This document shows, in pieces, positions 1 to 6,423 of a stretch of 19,591 bases of DNA. A program made the position numbers and the translations under genes. The notes beneath the pieces were generated by a model. That model did not search any database. It was not told the DNA's origin and saw only the letters and a program-made list of their open reading frames with translations. Every line of letters starts with the position of its first letter. Position 1 is the stretch's first letter. The stretch is taken from contig JAQSYR010000020.1 in assembly GCA_029256035.1 (NCBI GenBank), forward strand, positions 1 through 19,591, read 5' to 3'. Source of the DNA: Anaerocolumna sp. (lineage in GTDB: Bacteria; Bacillota; Clostridia; Lachnospirales; Lachnospiraceae).

Positions 1-821
1 ATGATACCATAATATGATTTTTGAATAAACATAAGTGCATCACTATAAATTCCAAGAGTGGCACCCTTTCTTAATAAAGTAAATTGAAATTTTTGATTAT
101 CTTTAACAACTTGTTTATCTAAGGAAGTAATTATTTGTCTTATTTTAAGTGAATCATAATTCTCAGGAATATCCTCTAAATATGAATTTAATAGGAGTTT
201 GTGCTGTTCTTTTACATTGAATTGATTTTCCAGACTAATAAATTCATTTACTGCTGAGGGCATGCCTCCAATGAGTAAATAGTCCTGAAATATAGTTAAT
301 AATTCTTTGTGAACGATATCAGGAACTTTCTTATTTAGATTATAATGGGTTTTTATTACTTCTATATACCATTCTTTACCGATTGCTCCTAAAAACTCTT
401 CAAAATCAAGAGGATATAAATTCATTCTTTTAATTTCTAAGGGATTTATCCTGTCTTCTTCATAACTGGAAATCATAATGATATGCAGTGTTTTTACTGT
501 AGATAATCTGATTATTTCCTGAAGTATTCCATAACCATAAGAGATCTCATCTAAAATAAGCAGAACGCTATCCATAGTATCCATTACTGGATAATGTTTT
601 GTTAACTCCCCAATGATAGTAGAATTATCCTCATGATGAAATAAAGCCGTTTTATATGGCTCCTGTTCAAAATTAATATAAATATAATCTGTATAAAACG
701 ATTTCCCAAAATCCATAGCAATATAACTTTTTCCTACGCCTCTTGCGCCACATAAAAGTACAGGTATATTATGATTCGAATCTTTCCAGGTTACTAAATC
801 ATCAATTAGCTTTCTTTTCAA
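1..821 (-). CDS. AAA-family ATPase of the AAA_14/DUF4143 type, C-terminal part cut off by window edge
   Basis: My own translation of the minus strand is open from a TTG at 821 to base 1 (273 codons), so the C-terminus lies outside the window. TTG is chosen because GAGGGG sits 8 bases upstream and the nearby in-line ATG runs into a stop. Visible motifs are a Walker A (CGARGVGKS, about residues 24-32), a Walker B (VLLILDEI, about 86-93), an NLYPLDFEEFL segment (about 134-144) and YLLIGGMPSAV (about 187-197). The last two are hallmarks of the AAA_14 ATPase followed by DUF4143. Members of this family are widespread in bacteria and archaea and mostly uncharacterised; some have been discussed as regulatory or toxin-antitoxin-like ATPases. 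The gene lies 20 bases downstream of the pseudouridine synthase on the same strand and is probably co-transcribed. It looks like an accessory addition to a core operon. The family call is confident; the cellular role is unknown. Confidence 0.85.
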   Translation of the reverse strand, partial: MKRKLIDDLVTWKDSNHNIPVLLCGARGVGKSYIAMDFGKSFYTDYIYINFEQEPYKTALFHHEDNSTIIGELTKHYPVMDTMDSVLLILDEISYGYGILQEIIRLSTVKTLHIIMISSYEEDRINPLEIKRMNLYPLDFEEFLGAIGKEWYIEVIKTHYNLNKKVPDIVHKELLTIFQDYLLIGGMPSAVNEFISLENQFNVKEQHKLLLNSYLEDIPENYDSLKIRQIITSLDKQVVKDNQKFQFTLLRKGATLGIYSDALMFIQKSYYGI

Positions 822-841
822 TAGAGATACCCCTCATATTA

Positions 842-1762
842 TTATCTTAGTTTCACAATTAATTGTTTAAAGTATTCTGGCATTGGTGCTTCATATTCTA
901 CATACTGTTTACTCGTTGGATGTATAAATCCCAGTACTTTGGCATGTAATGCCTGTCCTTCCAGATGAAATGGATCTTTTTCTGGTCCATAAATGTTATC
1001 CCCCAAAAGTGGATGATGAATACTTGCCATGTGTACTCGAATCTGATGGGTCCTTCCCGTTTCCAAAGAACACTCTATATGAGCATATTTATTATTTAGA
1101 TTTTCCAATATGGTATAATGAGTAATTGCTTTTTTCCCGTTCTTATGATTAATTGCCATTTTCTTTCGGTCAATTGGATGCCTGCCAATGGGAGCATCTA
1201 TGCTTCCGCTTTCAACCTTAAATGGCTGATAAACTAAAGCATTATATTTCCGTGTAATAGAATGTACTTTTAATTGCTCTGCAATAAATTGATGAGCATA
1301 ATCATTTTTACAAATAACAAGAACGCCTGTTGTATTCATATCAATTCTATGAACAATACCAGGTCTTAAAATTCCATTTATTCCTGACAGTTCGTCTTTG
1401 CAATGATAAAGCAGACCATTTACTAAAGTTCCTGAATAGTGACCAGCAGAAGGATGAACAACCATTCCCTTTTCCTTATTGATAAGAATAATATCCTTAT
1501 CTTCATAAATAATATTAAGAGGAATATCTTCTGCTTGTATTTCCAGATCCGTTGGTGGAGGAACAATGATACTTAATTTATCTCCATTATTTATCTTATA
1601 ATTTGCTTTCACTTTATTTTGATTCACAAGTACCAAACCGTCTTGTATTAATTTTTGAATATACGTTCTTGTTAATTCCTCAAGACTTTCGGCTATAAAT
1701 TTATCAATTCTTATGCCCATATCTTCTTTTTCTGCCGTCAGTTCATATAATTGCTGGTTCAT
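842..1762 (-). CDS. rluD: RluA/RluD-family 23S rRNA pseudouridine synthase
   Basis: This 306-residue protein converts uridine to pseudouridine in structured RNA, most likely large-subunit rRNA, in the cytoplasm. An N-terminal S4 RNA-binding domain (about residues 17-65) precedes the RluA-type catalytic domain. The catalytic motif reads HRIDMNTTGVLV with Asp141 as the nucleophile; the usual form is HRLDxxTSGLL, so the Thr-Thr pair is a mild variation. GRTHQIRVHMA near the C-terminus is the conserved RNA-contacting motif. The length is normal for RluD. Start ATG at 1762 follows GGAGAAG at short spacing. It follows lspA across a 148-bp gap filled with a tandem repeat; the lspA-rluD order is common in Firmicutes. 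Exact RluA/C/D specificity cannot be settled from sequence alone. Confidence 0.93.
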   Translation of the reverse strand: MNQQLYELTAEKEDMGIRIDKFIAESLEELTRTYIQKLIQDGLVLVNQNKVKANYKINNGDKLSIIVPPPTDLEIQAEDIPLNIIYEDKDIILINKEKGMVVHPSAGHYSGTLVNGLLYHCKDELSGINGILRPGIVHRIDMNTTGVLVICKNDYAHQFIAEQLKVHSITRKYNALVYQPFKVESGSIDAPIGRHPIDRKKMAINHKNGKKAITHYTILENLNNKYAHIECSLETGRTHQIRVHMASIHHPLLGDNIYGPEKDPFHLEGQALHAKVLGFIHPTSKQYVEYEAPMPEYFKQLIVKLR

Positions 1763-1787
1763 TCTTCTCCGTCCTATAGATATTTAC

Positions 1788-1895
1788 ACTATATATAATT
1801 CAACTATATATAATTCAACTATATATAATTCTAATATATATAATTCTAATATATATAATTCTAATATATATATAATTCCACTATATATAATTTCA
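1788..1895. repeat. AT-rich minisatellite, about seven 15-bp direct repeats
   Basis: On the plus strand there are three copies of ACTATATATAATTC(A/T) at 1788-1802, 1803-1817 and 1818-1832. Two copies of AATATATATAATTCT follow at 1833-1847 and 1848-1862, then a 17-bp variant at 1863-1879 and a 16-bp variant at 1880-1895. The two sub-families sit in blocks, as expected from local duplication. The array fills most of the gap between the lspA stop and the rluD start. Each unit contains TATAAT on the plus strand. On the minus strand, adjacent units place TTGAAT about 17 bases before TATATA, a weak promoter-like arrangement pointing at rluD. A role is inference; simple slippage-generated DNA is the null explanation. 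Confidence 0.9.
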
Positions 1896-1910
1896 ATGGT
1901 AATTAATTAA

Positions 1911-2447
1911 TCAATTTCTGTTATCTGAGTTTTCATCTAGCTTAGTTTCTACAGAGGTTTTCTTTGTTTTATTTAAAAATTCAAAATCTTCTTCTTTATA
2001 TACAAAGAAAGATAACAGGATTAAGCCAATGGCAGCTACCGTAATATAAGAATCTGCTACATTAAAGATTGGAAAATCAATCAATTCAAAGTATAAAAAA
2101 TCAACTACATATTTTCTAAAAATTCTATCAATAAAGTTACCTAAGGCACCAGCCGCAATAAAAACTATAACGATTTTTAATAAATTATAACGTTTATCAC
2201 TAGGTATTTTAAGATAAAAGTAAAGGATACCAATCATTATTATAAAAGAAATAAAGGCTAAAAAATATGTTTTGTCATTTAAAATACCCCAAACTGCTCC
2301 CGTATTCTCGTGGTATCTGAATTGAAATACTTTTGGAATTACATCTAAGGGTCCCTGTTCTTTTAATCTTGTTAATGCCATATATTTTGTAAATTGATCA
2401 AATACAATTAATAATACTAAGTAGAGCAAATGTCTAAACTTTTTCAT
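1911..2447 (-). CDS. lspA: Lipoprotein signal peptidase (signal peptidase II)
   Basis: LspA is the membrane aspartyl protease that cleaves the signal peptide of diacylglyceryl-modified prolipoproteins just before the lipobox Cys. The 178-residue protein has four hydrophobic segments and the family motifs DQFTKY (about 17-22), HENTGAVWG (46-54), GNFIDR (103-108), VVDF with catalytic Asp116, and FNVADS with catalytic Asp132. The hydrophilic tail after about residue 151 (rich in Lys, Glu, Asp) makes it some 15-25 residues longer than a typical LspA. ATG at 2447 follows GGAGG closely. It lies 32 bases downstream of aroB. One likely substrate encoded in this window is the lipobox-bearing carboxypeptidase at 8721-9695. 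Confidence 0.96.
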   Translation of the reverse strand: MKKFRHLLYLVLLIVFDQFTKYMALTRLKEQGPLDVIPKVFQFRYHENTGAVWGILNDKTYFLAFISFIIMIGILYFYLKIPSDKRYNLLKIVIVFIAAGALGNFIDRIFRKYVVDFLYFELIDFPIFNVADSYITVAAIGLILLSFFVYKEEDFEFLNKTKKTSVETKLDENSDNRN

Positions 2448-2479
2448 AAATCCTCCAGTATGATTATAGTTACCCCAAT

Positions 2480-3610
2480 TTATTTCAGTATATACTGGAG
2501 TGCATCAATTAACTCATCCTTGGTAACTGAAGTATCAATAATAGCGTTACCAACCCTGTTTAATAATATAAATTTTAATTTACCACTTTCCATTTTTTTA
2601 TCATGACTTGCTACTTGCAGTATATCATCTACAGATAGACCTGAAACACAAACTGGTAGTTTAAAATACTCCAGTAACTCTTTCATTCTATCTAATTGTT
2701 CTTTGGTTATATAATTTCTTTTGTATGAAATATATCCAGCAGCCATCATGCCTAAAGTAACGCATTCTCCATGAAGCAGTTTAAAATCCATTAGCTTTTC
2801 AATGGAATGACCTAGGGTATGGCCAAAATTTAGTAGTGCCCGGTCTCCTACTTCTTTGGGATCTTTTTCGACTACATCACGTTTTATTTCACAGCTTCTA
2901 AATATCATTTCTTTTAAAACATTTAAATCTTTTGATAAAATAGCTTCTTTATTTTCATCTAACCACTGATAATATGCAGCATCTTTAATAAGTCCGTGTT
3001 TAATTATTTCCCCAAATCCAGAGTTAAATTGTCTGTCTGTTAAGGAATTTAGAGTGCTTAGGTTAATGTATACTGCCTTTGGTTGATGAAATGCTCCAAT
3101 CATATTCTTATAAGCATGAAAATCAACGCCAGTTTTTCCGCCGATGCTGCTATCAACCATAGCTAATAATGAGGTAGGCACCTGGATAAAAGAGATGCCA
3201 CGTAAGTAAGTTGCAGCTGTATATCCAGTTAAGTCACCAACTACACCGCCACCTAATGCCATTAAAACATCCTTGCGATCAAATTTGCTGGTAATAAGCA
3301 TATCATATAAGGCATATACTGTATCTAGATTTTTACTTTCTTCTCCTTGAGTAAATGTAAATGTTTTTATCTCTTTTACATGTCCCTTAAGAGATTCTAT
3401 TACTTCTCTTAAATAGTGATTACTAACTTGAGAATCTGAAACAATACACACTTTTTTATTAATAAAAATTGGTTGGTCATTCGTATCTGTTCTTTCTTCT
3501 TTGAGAATTGTATGAAAAACAGATAGTAAATTAGTAAAATCTTTTTCTAATATGATATCATAGATAGGCTTTTCTTCATATTTTACCGTCAATTGATTCT
3601 TCATCCTCAT
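2480..3610 (-). CDS. aroB: 3-dehydroquinate synthase
   Basis: AroB converts DAHP to 3-dehydroquinate in an NAD- and divalent-metal-dependent reaction, step two of the shikimate pathway to aromatic amino acids. The 376-residue length is typical. It has the glycine-rich MALGGGVVGDLTGY (about 117-130), VPTSLLAMVDSSIGGKTG (144-161), GFGEIIKHG with Glu201, NFGHTLGH with His264 and LHGECV with His280, the last three supplying the metal ligands. The start ATG overlaps the divIVA stop (TAATG), implying translational coupling, and GGAG lies about 5 bases upstream; the ATG two codons later is a possible alternative. The function is clear. Its position inside a division/lipoprotein gene run, with no other aromatic pathway gene nearby, is unusual. 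Confidence 0.96.
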   Translation of the reverse strand: MRMKNQLTVKYEEKPIYDIILEKDFTNLLSVFHTILKEERTDTNDQPIFINKKVCIVSDSQVSNHYLREVIESLKGHVKEIKTFTFTQGEESKNLDTVYALYDMLITSKFDRKDVLMALGGGVVGDLTGYTAATYLRGISFIQVPTSLLAMVDSSIGGKTGVDFHAYKNMIGAFHQPKAVYINLSTLNSLTDRQFNSGFGEIIKHGLIKDAAYYQWLDENKEAILSKDLNVLKEMIFRSCEIKRDVVEKDPKEVGDRALLNFGHTLGHSIEKLMDFKLLHGECVTLGMMAAGYISYKRNYITKEQLDRMKELLEYFKLPVCVSGLSVDDILQVASHDKKMESGKLKFILLNRVGNAIIDTSVTKDELIDALQYILK

Positions 3611-4203
3611 TAAAGCTCCTGTTCTTTTTCATTCAAATCATAGAATTCAAAATCCTCATCATCCACAACTTCTTCACTATTTGCTGCAGCAGCTTCCGAA
3701 AAAGCAGAATCACTTTCATTACTTGGATTTAGAATAAATGTATCCAGATTTGCCATCTGGATCTGAAAACTGTCGCCATCTAAAAGCTCCACCTGAGCCG
3801 CAGCCAAATGTTTAAACTGTGCTTTATAAAGATCATATTGTCTTAATAATTGTAGTGTCTTATCATGGAGTTTCTGCAATTCATACTGTGCATCTGCCAA
3901 AATTACCTGTGCTTTTCCCTTAGCATCTTCTTCTATGGCTCTAGCTTCCTTAATTGAAGCTTCTTTGGTATCTTCCGCAGCCTTTTCAGCTAAAACTAAA
4001 GCTTTTTGAAGGGTTTTTTCTATGGATTTATAATAATTTAAACCATTGTTTAGGGTATTGATCTTATCTTTTAACTCCATATTTTCTTTGTACATTATCT
4101 CATAGTCAGATAATAATGAATTTAAGAAGTTTTCAACATCCCTTTTTTCATATCCCAGACCAGTTTTAAATGTTTTACTTTGTAATTCTATAGGTGTAAT
4201 CAT
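3610..4203 (-). CDS. divIVA: DivIVA-domain cell-division / polarity protein
   Basis: This 197-residue coiled-coil protein begins with the DivIVA lipid-binding region: MITPIELQSKTFKTGLGYEKRDVENFL matches the N-terminal curvature-sensing head, including the conserved F-x-x-x-x-x-G-Y-x-x-x-x-V-x-x-F spacing. A predicted coiled coil, rich in Lys, Glu, Ala and Leu, runs from about 30 to 135. The C-terminal 40 residues are acidic and probably disordered. DivIVA self-assembles at negatively curved membrane (poles and septa) and recruits partners, classically MinJ/MinD in Bacillus. ATG at 4203 follows AGGAGG 7 bases upstream. It sits directly after ylmH, as in many Firmicutes, and its stop overlaps the aroB start. 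Because minE is also in the window, DivIVA may not be the main Min positioner here. Confidence 0.93.
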   Translation of the reverse strand: MITPIELQSKTFKTGLGYEKRDVENFLNSLLSDYEIMYKENMELKDKINTLNNGLNYYKSIEKTLQKALVLAEKAAEDTKEASIKEARAIEEDAKGKAQVILADAQYELQKLHDKTLQLLRQYDLYKAQFKHLAAAQVELLDGDSFQIQMANLDTFILNPSNESDSAFSEAAAANSEEVVDDEDFEFYDLNEKEQEL

Positions 4204-4214
4204 GCTATGTCCTC

Positions 4215-4970
4215 CTAAATGTATTTTTGAAGGGTAACGTAAAATCTCCCTTTTTTTGTTTGGTTTTGTATGCCCTTATATATAAATTTTCCATGGCCTC
4301 TTACGGATACTGTTTCATTTTCTTTTAAGTTATAGCTATTAGATTCCACTAATTTTCCGTCAACAAATACTTTTCCACCCTCAATCAGTCCAAGAATGCT
4401 AGATCTTGATGCTCCAAGTGCTAAAGCGATCACTGAATCTAGTCGGGCAGAAGAAACGGTTCCCCTAATATCTTTAAATTCTGGTGTAATATCTAGAGTC
4501 TGATCCATTTGTACTTCACATCGAATATTGGTATGTTTTACTTTAACTAAATTATCAATTATAAAATTACTAATCGTAGTTTCGCAAAATACATATCCTT
4601 CTTTTTCTTTCACTAAAATATCGCCGATTGTATTACGTTCAATGCCTAGATTTAAAATTGCACCCAGGAAATCTCGGTGGTTTAAATCATCACTAAATTT
4701 TTTGTTAAGGGGGAGTATACGTAAACAGGTGATGTAACTGGAAAAAGCTTTTACAGAATCTCCTCCATAAAAGCAAAGTACTTTTCTTTCAGCTCCTTCA
4801 TAACCACCAAAAAGCTGGTATTTGACATTAGGCATCTCTTGTTTTAGGGTATAGAATATATTAATCTCATTTAAGTTTAAAAAATCCGTATACGTATTTA
4901 TCTCTTTGTGATATGCAATCCTTGCCAATTCTAAGAAACGTTTCTTAAGTATTTGTTCCTCTTTATCCAT
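4215..4970 (-). CDS. ylmH: YlmH-type S4-domain RNA-binding protein
   Basis: This is a 251-residue protein of the YlmH family found in Gram-positive division clusters. Bacillus YlmH has been linked to ribosome rescue/quality control, and the pneumococcal homologue to division. The S4 RNA-binding domain is near the C-terminus (about residues 175-235: SSARLDSVIALALGASRSS, then a segment with the typical GGKVFVDGKLVES turn). The N-terminal two thirds are the family-specific domain. The start is set at the ATG at 4970, which has AAAGGA about 11 bases upstream. A TTG seven codons earlier is in frame but overlaps that Shine-Dalgarno sequence and has none of its own. It lies between yggT and divIVA, 11 bases before the latter, the conserved order. 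Confidence 0.9.
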   Translation of the reverse strand: MDKEEQILKKRFLELARIAYHKEINTYTDFLNLNEINIFYTLKQEMPNVKYQLFGGYEGAERKVLCFYGGDSVKAFSSYITCLRILPLNKKFSDDLNHRDFLGAILNLGIERNTIGDILVKEKEGYVFCETTISNFIIDNLVKVKHTNIRCEVQMDQTLDITPEFKDIRGTVSSARLDSVIALALGASRSSILGLIEGGKVFVDGKLVESNSYNLKENETVSVRGHGKFIYKGIQNQTKKGRFYVTLQKYI

Positions 4971-5016
4971 ATTTATAAGAATCCTTTCCAATCAAATCAG
5001 GTAGGTATCTGTAAAG

Positions 5017-5277
5017 TTATTTCATTGAGAATATAAGTTGTTGTAAAAATGTAATTACAACAAGCCCTATGATTGGTGACAAATCTATAATTGGCGTGTG
5101 AAAAATGGAACGCTTCAAAATAAATCGAATTGGTTCAAGTATAGGATTTATTAATATATTTAATTTACTTTTGAATCCATAAGATAAAGGCAACCATGAA
5201 GTCAAAATATAAACATATATTAATAACTCAAGAAAAATAAAAAAAGCAAATAATACATCAACCATAAAACTTTTCAT
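5017..5277 (-). CDS. YggT-family small membrane protein
   Basis: The 86-residue protein has two hydrophobic segments (about residues 6-30 and 62-83) flanking the conserved loop with NPILEPIRFILKR and a following DLSPIIGLVVITFLQQLI. Both are signatures of the YggT (YlmG in Bacillus) family. Members are inner-membrane proteins associated with division and envelope clusters; chloroplast homologues affect nucleoid or thylakoid organisation. Biochemical function is not established. The start ATG is 2 bases after the sepF stop, with AGGA inside the end of sepF, so translation is probably coupled. The sepF-yggT-ylmH-divIVA order matches the classical Firmicutes arrangement. Confidence 0.9.
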   Translation of the reverse strand: MKSFMVDVLFAFFIFLELLIYVYILTSWLPLSYGFKSKLNILINPILEPIRFILKRSIFHTPIIDLSPIIGLVVITFLQQLIFSMK

Positions 5278-5279
5278 AT

Positions 5280-5879
5280 TTAAAATTCCTTATTAAGAAC
5301 TGGAACCTCAAACCCATCGCTTTGAATTAAATCCAGATAATCTCCTGAAATATCTACTGAATCTGGAGATATAATGAATATGTAATTAGAAATCTGGTGA
5401 AGCTTACCATTCATTGCATAAACGGATCCGGAAACAAAGTCCATAATACGTTGTGCTAAATCCACATCAAAACCTTCCAGATTAATAACAGCTGCACGTC
5501 CAGATAATAACATATCACATATATCCTGTGATTCTTCGAAAGTTGTTGGTTTCATAATACAAACTTCAAAACCTTTTGGTGTTGTCCTAATTGGCACTAC
5601 TTTGTTAGTCGTAGTTCTTTCCATTCTAGTCACCCTTTCTTTTTTGGGATCGTTAACAGGTGTGTTAAACGAAGAAATAGGTTCACTTGGCTCAAAGGCA
5701 GGTTTTACTTGTTGCTTTGCCTGTAATTTCACCTGTTGATTGGCTTGTTTGGCCAATTTACGTTCTTCTCGCTCCTGGCGTTTTAGCTCACGTTCATCCA
5801 TTTCATTATCGTAATCATCATATTCATCATCTTCCGTTAATTTTAATGAATCAAGTATGTTTTTAAAAATATTTGCCAT
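5280..5879 (-). CDS. sepF: Cell division protein SepF
   Basis: SepF binds membrane through an N-terminal amphipathic helix and FtsZ through its C-terminal domain, anchoring and bundling FtsZ at the septum. Here MANIFKNILDSLKLTEDD is the expected membrane helix. Residues about 20-95 form an acidic then Lys/Gln-rich low-complexity linker, and the SepF core runs from about 99 to 190 (FEVCIMKPTTFEESQDICDM, then GRAAVINLEGFDVDLAQRIMDF and a GSVYAMNGKLHQISNYIFI strand-helix region). At 199 residues it is somewhat longer than many homologues because of the linker. ATG at 5879 follows AGGAG 8 bases upstream. An all-AT hairpin lies just before the Shine-Dalgarno sequence. Confidence 0.96.
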   Translation of the reverse strand: MANIFKNILDSLKLTEDDEYDDYDNEMDERELKRQEREERKLAKQANQQVKLQAKQQVKPAFEPSEPISSFNTPVNDPKKERVTRMERTTTNKVVPIRTTPKGFEVCIMKPTTFEESQDICDMLLSGRAAVINLEGFDVDLAQRIMDFVSGSVYAMNGKLHQISNYIFIISPDSVDISGDYLDLIQSDGFEVPVLNKEF

Positions 5880-5897
5880 TTTTTTATCTCCTATCTT

Positions 5898-5923
5898 AAA
5901 ATAATTAAATTGTTAATTATTTT
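5898..5923. other. All-AT perfect hairpin upstream of sepF
   Basis: AAAATAATTAA (5898-5908) and TTAATTATTTT (5913-5923) form an 11-bp perfect inverted repeat around a 4-base loop, within the 46-bp gap between the yggS remnant and sepF. With no G:C pair it would be weakly stable as RNA, so a true terminator is doubtful. It could slow polymerase, expose the sepF leader, or simply reflect AT-rich spacer. Confidence 0.5.
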
Positions 5924-5925
5924 CT

Positions 5926-6372
5926 CTATTCAATATTATAATTTCTAACTCCAAAAATTCCAGTTCCAACACGAATCATAGTAGCACCTTCTTCAATTGC
6001 CACTCCATAATCTCCCGTCATTCCCATTGAAAGTACATCCATACTAATATTATCAATGTTTTTAGATTTTATGTCAACATTTAATTGTCGTAAATTTCTA
6101 AAATGAACTCTATTGTCCTCCCCATTATCGGTAAATGGTGCGACTGTCATTAACCCGTTAACCCGTATATTCTTTAATTTTGATATTTCTAATAGTAACG
6201 GAAGAATATCATCCTTTGTAACCCCATATTTCGATTCTTCATTTGCAATATTTACTTCAATTAGTATATTAGAAACAATATTTTTCTTCTCTGCCTCTTT
6301 ATTAATTTGTTCCGCAAGTCGATAAGAATCAACAGAATGAATTAAAACATAATGTAAATTTTCTTCTATCAA
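5926..6372 (-). CDS. N-terminally truncated YggS/PROSC-family PLP-binding protein, probable degenerate gene
   Basis: The 148 residues match the C-terminal two thirds of the YggS (PLPBP) family, which buffers pyridoxal phosphate. Visible segments are LIHSVDSYRLAEQINKEAEK, the NILIEVNIANEESKYGV strand, the NGLMTVAP motif, LSMGMTGDYGVAI (phosphate-binding) and ATMIRVGTGIFGVRNY. Family members are about 220-235 residues. The missing N-terminal 75-90 residues normally carry the AVSKT motif with the lysine that bonds PLP. Only 51 bases separate this frame from the upstream gene and they encode no remnant in any frame, so this is a deletion, not a simple frameshift. A TTG at 6372 has AAGGAAG 8 bases upstream, so the fragment may still be translated. 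I consider it a truncated gene; a repurposed half-domain is possible. Its place before sepF matches intact yggS in relatives. Confidence 0.85.
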   Translation of the reverse strand: MIEENLHYVLIHSVDSYRLAEQINKEAEKKNIVSNILIEVNIANEESKYGVTKDDILPLLLEISKLKNIRVNGLMTVAPFTDNGEDNRVHFRNLRQLNVDIKSKNIDNISMDVLSMGMTGDYGVAIEEGATMIRVGTGIFGVRNYNIE

Positions 6373-6423
6373 ATAAATCGCTTCCTTTTTATAAAGTATT
6401 TTTTACTTTTTGGTTTGTTTCAA

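Noticed and set aside
1788..1895. CRISPR array
   Set aside because: Units are head-to-tail with no spacers between them, only 15 bp long and AT-only in character; no cas gene is present.
1713..1910. Plus-strand reading frame with a repeated Ile-Tyr-Asn-Ser pattern
   Set aside because: It is a translation of the 15-bp tandem repeat (a multiple of three, so it stays open) and has no ribosome binding site. The repetitive peptide is a by-product of the DNA repeat.
1950..3650. Similar acidic DEDFEF/EEDFEF stretches near the C-termini of DivIVA and LspA
   Set aside because: A short acidic motif in two hydrophilic tails is easily coincidental and has no known shared function.
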